A program made the position numbers and the translations under genes. A DNA stretch of 64,000 nucleotides from Hymenolepis diminuta (lineage: Eukaryota > Platyhelminthes > Cestoda > Cyclophyllidea > Hymenolepididae), in NCBI GenBank assembly GCA_900708905.1, contig CAADRB010000040.1, positions 1 through 64,000 on the forward strand, given 5' to 3'. This document shows positions 54,701 to 62,100 of the stretch, piece after piece (position 1 is the stretch's first letter; the number at the start of each line of letters is the position of its first letter). The notes below the pieces were generated by a model that did not search any database, had not been told where the DNA came from, and worked only from the letters and a program-made list of their open reading frames with translations.

Positions 54701-56138
54701 CACTATGAAACTTTGCCCACGAATGGCTTCGCCCATATGCTAAAGGATTATGCCATTTTGTAAGTTTACAGAAATCACGAAAGAGTTTTATTAAATCTGG
54801 ATTCAGAAAACTTACTGCAATATTCTGCATGAGTTCTCTTGCAGTATCTACGGAAATTTCCTCGGATTTCGATGCTTGATTAAATTCATTAATCTGTTTC
54901 ATTTTGGCAGTTATGAAAGATTCCACTTCTTTTGCCTCAGCGAAGAATTGTTGGAAGCGGACAGTTCGATTCAATCGGGTTTCAAGACAATGTGTGAGTT
55001 GAAGAAGCCAAGCCCAGTGGCTGTCCAGGGAAGTTAAGTATGTCTAGGAACGAAATAAAACTACAATCATTCACTGCTCTTACGCTGTGTCTATATCTTC
55101 TCGATTAAAAATTGCTTTCAGTAAAAACCTGAATATCTTTCACCAAATCAAGGGGAAACGTTTAGGGCTTAAATCTATTTCCATACACTGGAGCGACCAA
55201 AACGGTTATTTTTTAGAAAATTCAAGCCTCTAAATCCATCAGAAAAGTATTGATAATAGTTGACATGGGTAGAGGGGAGGTCTCATGGAGTTACTCTTGT
55301 TAGAAACGCACATTCTGCCGCCCCCGTTGTTGATCAGAATTAACTAGTGAGATTGGCCGCCCACGTAGCTGGCTTTGCACGGATTTTATGACCACTGACA
55401 CATTGTTAGAATATAGCTTTTCTCGCTTGCTTAATATGCGCATATTCCTTCCACATGTATTATGATTCTCAGCAACCTCGTCTCCTTGGTCAAATTATAT
55501 TGGGAATTTTAAACACGAATCGGAAAGAACCAGATAGAAAAAAAAGGTAATCTTAGGTGGATGAAACCATTGACAGGAATAAAAAAACAGAAGAGCAACT
55601 GAATATTCTTAATGTTACACCAATATTTCATCGAACGACACTTATTGACTGAGATTCTATATTAGAGAAAATAATGGGAAAAAATGAAAGGTCCGAAAAT
55701 AAAATTCATTTTTATATGATTTGAAAGATTTCTTCCAAGGAAGAACGGCGCGACATTAATTAAAAAATGCTCATTCATCCTAAAGAAGAACGAAAAATAA
55801 TAGACGAAATATATACATCAATCAGTTTAGAAAAACAAACCGGCATTTGAAGTTGGATTCTCTTTTATTTAATCAGTTAGAAACTCCTCCATTTCTTTTA
55901 ACTTTTGCCTTCTGATTGGACTTCGAAACATGACAGATTTACAATAAGAGTGAATATTTTAAGAGGATGCTTCGATCCCGGCTGCTATTGTAAGCGTAGA
56001 TAACAATTATTGCATATCTGATAAGACGCAACAAAGCACCAAAGCTCATCCGCAGAAAAGCATTTCAATTACAATCAAAGGTTATGATAGCATGAGAGGA
56101 ACTGATAGCACTTAACGAATATCATAACCAATAGGCTT

Positions 56139-56169
<31 letters not shown>

Positions 56170-59100
56170 CGTGGAGATAGCTCCGCGAATCTCAATCATT
56201 CATTGGCAATCATTCCAATTCTCAGTCGATTCAAATAATTTCATTCGTTTAAAACAAAGAGCGAAGCTTTCGGACTGATCCATCATTATTCATCAATTCT
56301 CGACGGCCTTTTCTATATTCTTGGATCACTAGAACCATGGCAAAGCAATAATAGATGATATAAGGGTTCTTATGAGTGGTTTAATTTCAATTTAACATTT
56401 TTGTATACGTCGAAAATTTAAAATCGAACCATTAAATTAATCACTATGATAAAAATTAACCTGAATAAGATCGAAGGACGGATGTCCTTCAAGGTGCAAG
56501 GAAGACCCAAGCATGCTGATCTCATTGAACTGTTGTTCCTGAGATTGGATTTCTCTGAGCAAACCCTGAAAGGACAAAAAAGCAAGATAGTGGGAGGCCA
56601 TATTATTTGGAAATGCATTAAGACAATAAACCGAACACAACAAATAGTAGCATTAGGTTTCAACAACATCGAAAAATGAGCACATTTCCATTTGGTCAAC
56701 ACCGATTTGAAAAGTAAATTTTTTACTACATTGACAATGAACATATTGTGAAAATCATATCAACTTATTCACGTTAAAATGTAAGAAAATAACACTTTGG
56801 TCCGTATCAAGTAGACTTACTTGAACGAGATTGAAATTGGACTAGAAAGAGATTAAAATCAGAAGGAAATAAAATTTAAAGATGTAAATATAATAGATGG
56901 CGGCATTTTCAAATTAGTTCAAACGTTTTATTGAACCGTAGTGGGTGAATGATATTTGTAAAACCTTCATACGAGAGAGAGAGATTTCTAACCTGTGAAA
57001 TCTACACAAGTAGCAAGTTTGCTCAAATATGTCAGTTTGTTTTAAATAAAGGTAATCGGGTCTAGTTGAAGGCTACTAATCCCGAAACGATGATGGCATA
57101 CAGACAATATTCAATCCTTTTTCATGCTGTAGAAATTGAGGTTTCATCATTAGATTTTAAATGATAATAGTATTCAATTTGAAATCCATTTTGCCTCAGA
57201 CAATGTTCTATTTACCAATGAATGATAATGTTTGAATTAGTGGATGACCAGATTAACTAGATAATCACCAAAAATATTTATATGCAAACATCAATTTAAT
57301 GAAAATCGTGACTGAATGAGGACCAAGGAGTCCAATGATAGCTAAATGATACTTAGCACATGATTATTTGTCCGAAATTATTTTAGGATTTCCATTATAT
57401 AATTTCACCTCTCTTCATTTTATTAACGTTTAACTTCAACATCAGCACTATCTGTCGATTTTAACACAAAAATCATCCTTTTTCTTGAGTTTATCATCAT
57501 AGTAAAAAATGAAGTGTTGAATTTCTTTGGGTTAGATGGCAAAGAGAAGGATTCTTACCCGGAAGAACTCATAAATTTCTGCTGACTGAAGAACTTGAGG
57601 AGAGGACCAAGTTCGTGTAACTTCAATAGTCTCTTTTCCACGAAGCCACTGCAGTGCGTTACTGGCACGTTCAACAAAGCCACTGAGTGATCGACCAAAA
57701 CCAAGGCGTCTTGTAGACTTTTTCTAGACGCACAGTATTTAATTCTTGATTAGCTATATACAAAATATTTAAACGACAAGGAGAAAAAGGCAATAATTAC
57801 CAATAATTCAGCGTGCTGACTTTCAACTTGATCCATAAGGATGTTGAAGAACTTGACTTCGTCTTCGGTGACTTGAGATTTCAAGGTACGACACTGCTCC
57901 ACCTCTGAATGAAAGGCCTCAATCTCTTTGTGGATTAACTCGAAACGATTTGTGGCATCAGCAATAGCTGAAAAGAAGAAAAAATATAATTTAAAGTTTA
58001 TCGATTTGAAGGTTTGTCAAATTTATATCTGTCGACGGATGATAATTACGGAATACATCTGATTTTTTTGTAATTTGACGATATTATTAAATCAAAATGA
58101 CCATATAAACGAATCCTCTTATATAACGAAACCATATACGACTGTTACACAGTAAAACGATATTTTATTTAAATGAACACCTTTCCCAATAATCATTTCT
58201 TAGTTATAAATTGATTCAAGTATTCTGTAAAAATTTACAATTTTAAGAATAATGAAGAATGTAGGATAATGTGTGCCACCATGCGAGTTGTTAGTGAAGA
58301 ATTGGAAGCAGGTTAAGCTAGTAACCTCGCCAGCCCAGTAAGGAAGCACGACAGCACGTAAACCAGTGGTAGAAGATTGACCATTAGCTAGAGTATGAGA
58401 TGTACTCATTTTGATAAGATGGTCGCTTTCTAAAACTCTTGTAGCTTTTAATGTTTTAAGTCCATCTTTATATCTTTCATATTCCATAAAATTTTATGTC
58501 CTTTAATTCTATATTGCCTTGTCCATGAGATGGCCTTTAATAAACACTTATTTGTGTAACGCATCTTAGGTAAAAATTGCACGGTTGGTCTTTAAACTAA
58601 TTTAATCTTTAAAGCTTCTACTGCTACTTCTTTCGCCGATAAACAACTTGTAACAAGACTGGACAAGCGATAGTGTTTACAAAAACTGATGAAATATAAC
58701 ACCTTATATCGAAAATTTCAGTAGCTGATTATAAAACGCACCAAGAACGTTCAAATTTTGATCTAAAAGTGATATTTTAAAATTTCTGAAGTTATTACAA
58801 ACAATTTCTTCGAAAGTTTAAACATGGAAAATACAAAAATGTATTTTGTGGATTAAAGATTCCAGAGGAAAAGCCAAGAGTAGATTGCAAAATAACCGCA
58901 TTTATTCAATAAGAAAGTGCATTCCTTAGAGAAAATTTTTCATCTGCAATTGAATTAGCAGTTGCTTTAACAGCTCTTTAGTTGATATGAAATCAAAATT
59001 TCCCGTTTTTATCCGAGAAATGGATTGAGCAAACAAAAAAATGATATGATACTTCAATTTATTTGCTAATAACCGCTTAACCGAATTTCCATAATGTACT

Positions 59101-62100
59101 AGATAGATATCAAGAAAAAATCCATAAACGGACCATTACGTCTATGGCAGACTTTTACACAAATATCAGCCGCATAAAACGAACAAGATAGTTTGTGGGG
59201 TTCACAATGCTAACAAGGCTGATTGAATCACGTGCACTAGAACTTCTGGAAAGTGCGGTATGTAACCGGTCGCGTAGAAAACAAACCCGAATGTAGGTAC
59301 AGAGACCTCCTCAACTAATCAGCACTCAAGATCCTTGTATTTGATGACTAAGCTTCGGATAACGACACACACATAAAGTTGAGCAGTAAACCCTCTCCAC
59401 CCAACATCTTTCTTGTTCTTATCGCTTTGAGCAAATTGATAACATAGGACTCTGCTAGGGGCTATTTGGACTGTTTAAGAAGATTACATAGGTGTAGTTA
59501 GAAAAGCATTATTTATCAAATAAATTCATGCCTTGAATATATTTTATTAACTAATATGATAAACAATTCAAAATTGTCATTAATATAGTCTTAACGCTTG
59601 TCCTCTGGATATTAGTATCCTAATTTTCATACCTTTACATTAATACATTGATTGTAAAACGACTATTTGACGAAAAATCCTTTGCTTATTGGCACATCTT
59701 TTTACATTCATTAGGTTTCTGGAATGATTAAATGACATCTAAGCATGTAATATATTCATCTGCGAAATTGAGTCTATTTCTGGTCGTATAACAACGAAAC
59801 CTTATATGAAATCCACGAAAAAATATTTGAAAATCTCTGGTAAAATGGACAATCCCGAAAATAACATTGTTGAAAGGGACAACCTGGCTGCTTTCGCTAT
59901 TGTCTTAAAATAATTATTGAAGATTTAAAATGGTTTCTTGCTGATTTAAATTCTGTATTCCTAACGAAACTAATCCATAGATAAAAGTCGATAATATGAT
60001 TAATATTGCCACCTGACGGTGACCTCTTTAATCGAAAAGTATCCTTTCCGTGTCCACTTCTGTCCAAATTGTACCGGACTCTAATAACCTCAATCCAAGT
60101 CGACTGCTATTATAATATTTGTGGTTACCGAACTCCAAAACGCAGCCCCTTTCTTTATTATAACTAATACTATAACCACTGTACTACTATACTGTAACTA
60201 CTCTTCCTTCTTCTAATTATGACAGTTTAACGACTGACAAATAAGGATGGGGTTTAAATGTTCCAAGCTTCACCGTTAGCATCGTAGACATCCCAGTTGA
60301 CATTAAGGAGGATTAATCATTTACAGTGACATACTGAACTAACATAATGGTTAGAGCTTGATAAAATGGCAATCCGGATGTGTGCAGGAAAATAGATGTG
60401 GAAAGCGACGACACTGCCACTACAAAGTGAATAAGAGTTTAGCTTATCGAAAGTAGAGATTTATATGAATATCTATAATCAAACGGTTCTAGAGACCATT
60501 GACTTGACTTTACTCTTCACAGAAATAATACACATTAAAATTACGACTAATTAAAGTCTCCAGTTTACCACCACTTAATCAAAGTGGTTATGAATTGATA
60601 TGATACTGTAAGAAATAAATGGGATACCTATCTTGTTCTAACTTCAAAGCAATACTTTTGTTATTATTGTTGAGAGATTTTTTAAGTGGTGTGAGTAATC
60701 CTGAACAATTTTGAGCTAACCAATAATAAAAATGTGAAACTCTTCACCTCAATTTCTGACTGAGTTAAAGTCAGTAAGAACTTATATGCTAACCTTTACC
60801 CTTATTTTATAGGTTTAAACTAACATTTTGAACTCCCGTCAAGAGGAATAAACTTTCTGTTGTCGTTCACTGATTACAAAGCTATTTTATAAAATTAGAC
60901 AGGAGTCTTACACTTTCTATTGTCTCCAAAGGGTGCATTTTCGACAGTAATTTTCTTTTCTGAAATCCAGTCAAGAGCAGCTTGCAAAGCGCCAAAATTT
61001 TTACTTCTCTGCACCAACCACTTTAAGTTGTAGCTGTGACCGTCAGGTTTTGCTATCAGACTCTGGCCATTGGTTCGCGAAACTTGAATTCTATCAAGTG
61101 ATTGGCTCATCGATGTGGCCTTGAGGAAATTTCTGCATCGGCGTTGCAACCCAAGAAGGCGTTGGTGCAACGTACATACTCTGAATAGGAAAAATTAAAA
61201 TGCGATGAGTTTATATATCGTGATAGAAAATTGAATTTAATAATTAATTTTAAGATAATAAAAATACAAATAAAAAGATTAAATTGAATAATAATGATCC
61301 ATTCTTTTTAAGGAAACTGCAGCTTCAGGAGGAGTCATACATTTACGACAAAGTTAACATTTTTCTAATTTTTTGGCCTAAAAGAGTTCCAGTCAATGCT
61401 TGAATTTTCAGGGAAATACCAAAAATCACAGAAAATAGCTGTGAAAATTTGTAGCATGGTCCTAGAGAAGCAACAGATTCAAACTTTTACTAATAGTAAC
61501 AAATCTTTCAATCATTCTCATTTGTTTAATTGATTAAAAACATCCATTTGGAAGGATAAGCCATTCATATGAAATGATTGCCTTCTCCTATACTTTTAAG
61601 ACGGTTGAAAAGTAATTCCCTATAAAGATCGCCAGATCTCAAGAATGTCCTTAGTAATCGGCATACCATGAATTTTGAAAACCGAACAGGCTCTGATCGA
61701 TGGTGAAACCATCAAGCACCGTTATGCATAACTCAAGAATACATATTCAGTAATGAATTATTGAATGGTTAAAAAACTAAATGCGGACCCTTAAAAGATT
61801 AATTTTAATTCTAATATTTTTGATTAATAATTAAACTATGGCATTTAAAATAAAGAATTACTTCTCAATCACCTTGCATTTAAATTTTGCAATAACATTC
61901 AGAAAATGAAAAACTTAGAAGGCAAACAAACAGACCAAGAGACTAATCAAGCAATTTGATGAAGATTTTCGGTAGTCAGTAGATATCAATTTGAAAACCT
62001 CATGATGATGCCAAGTAATTTATTAATGATGAACTATATTGATTAATACTGAGGCGAAGAGGCCAAGATTCCATCTCAGCAAAAAACCACCGACAATTTC

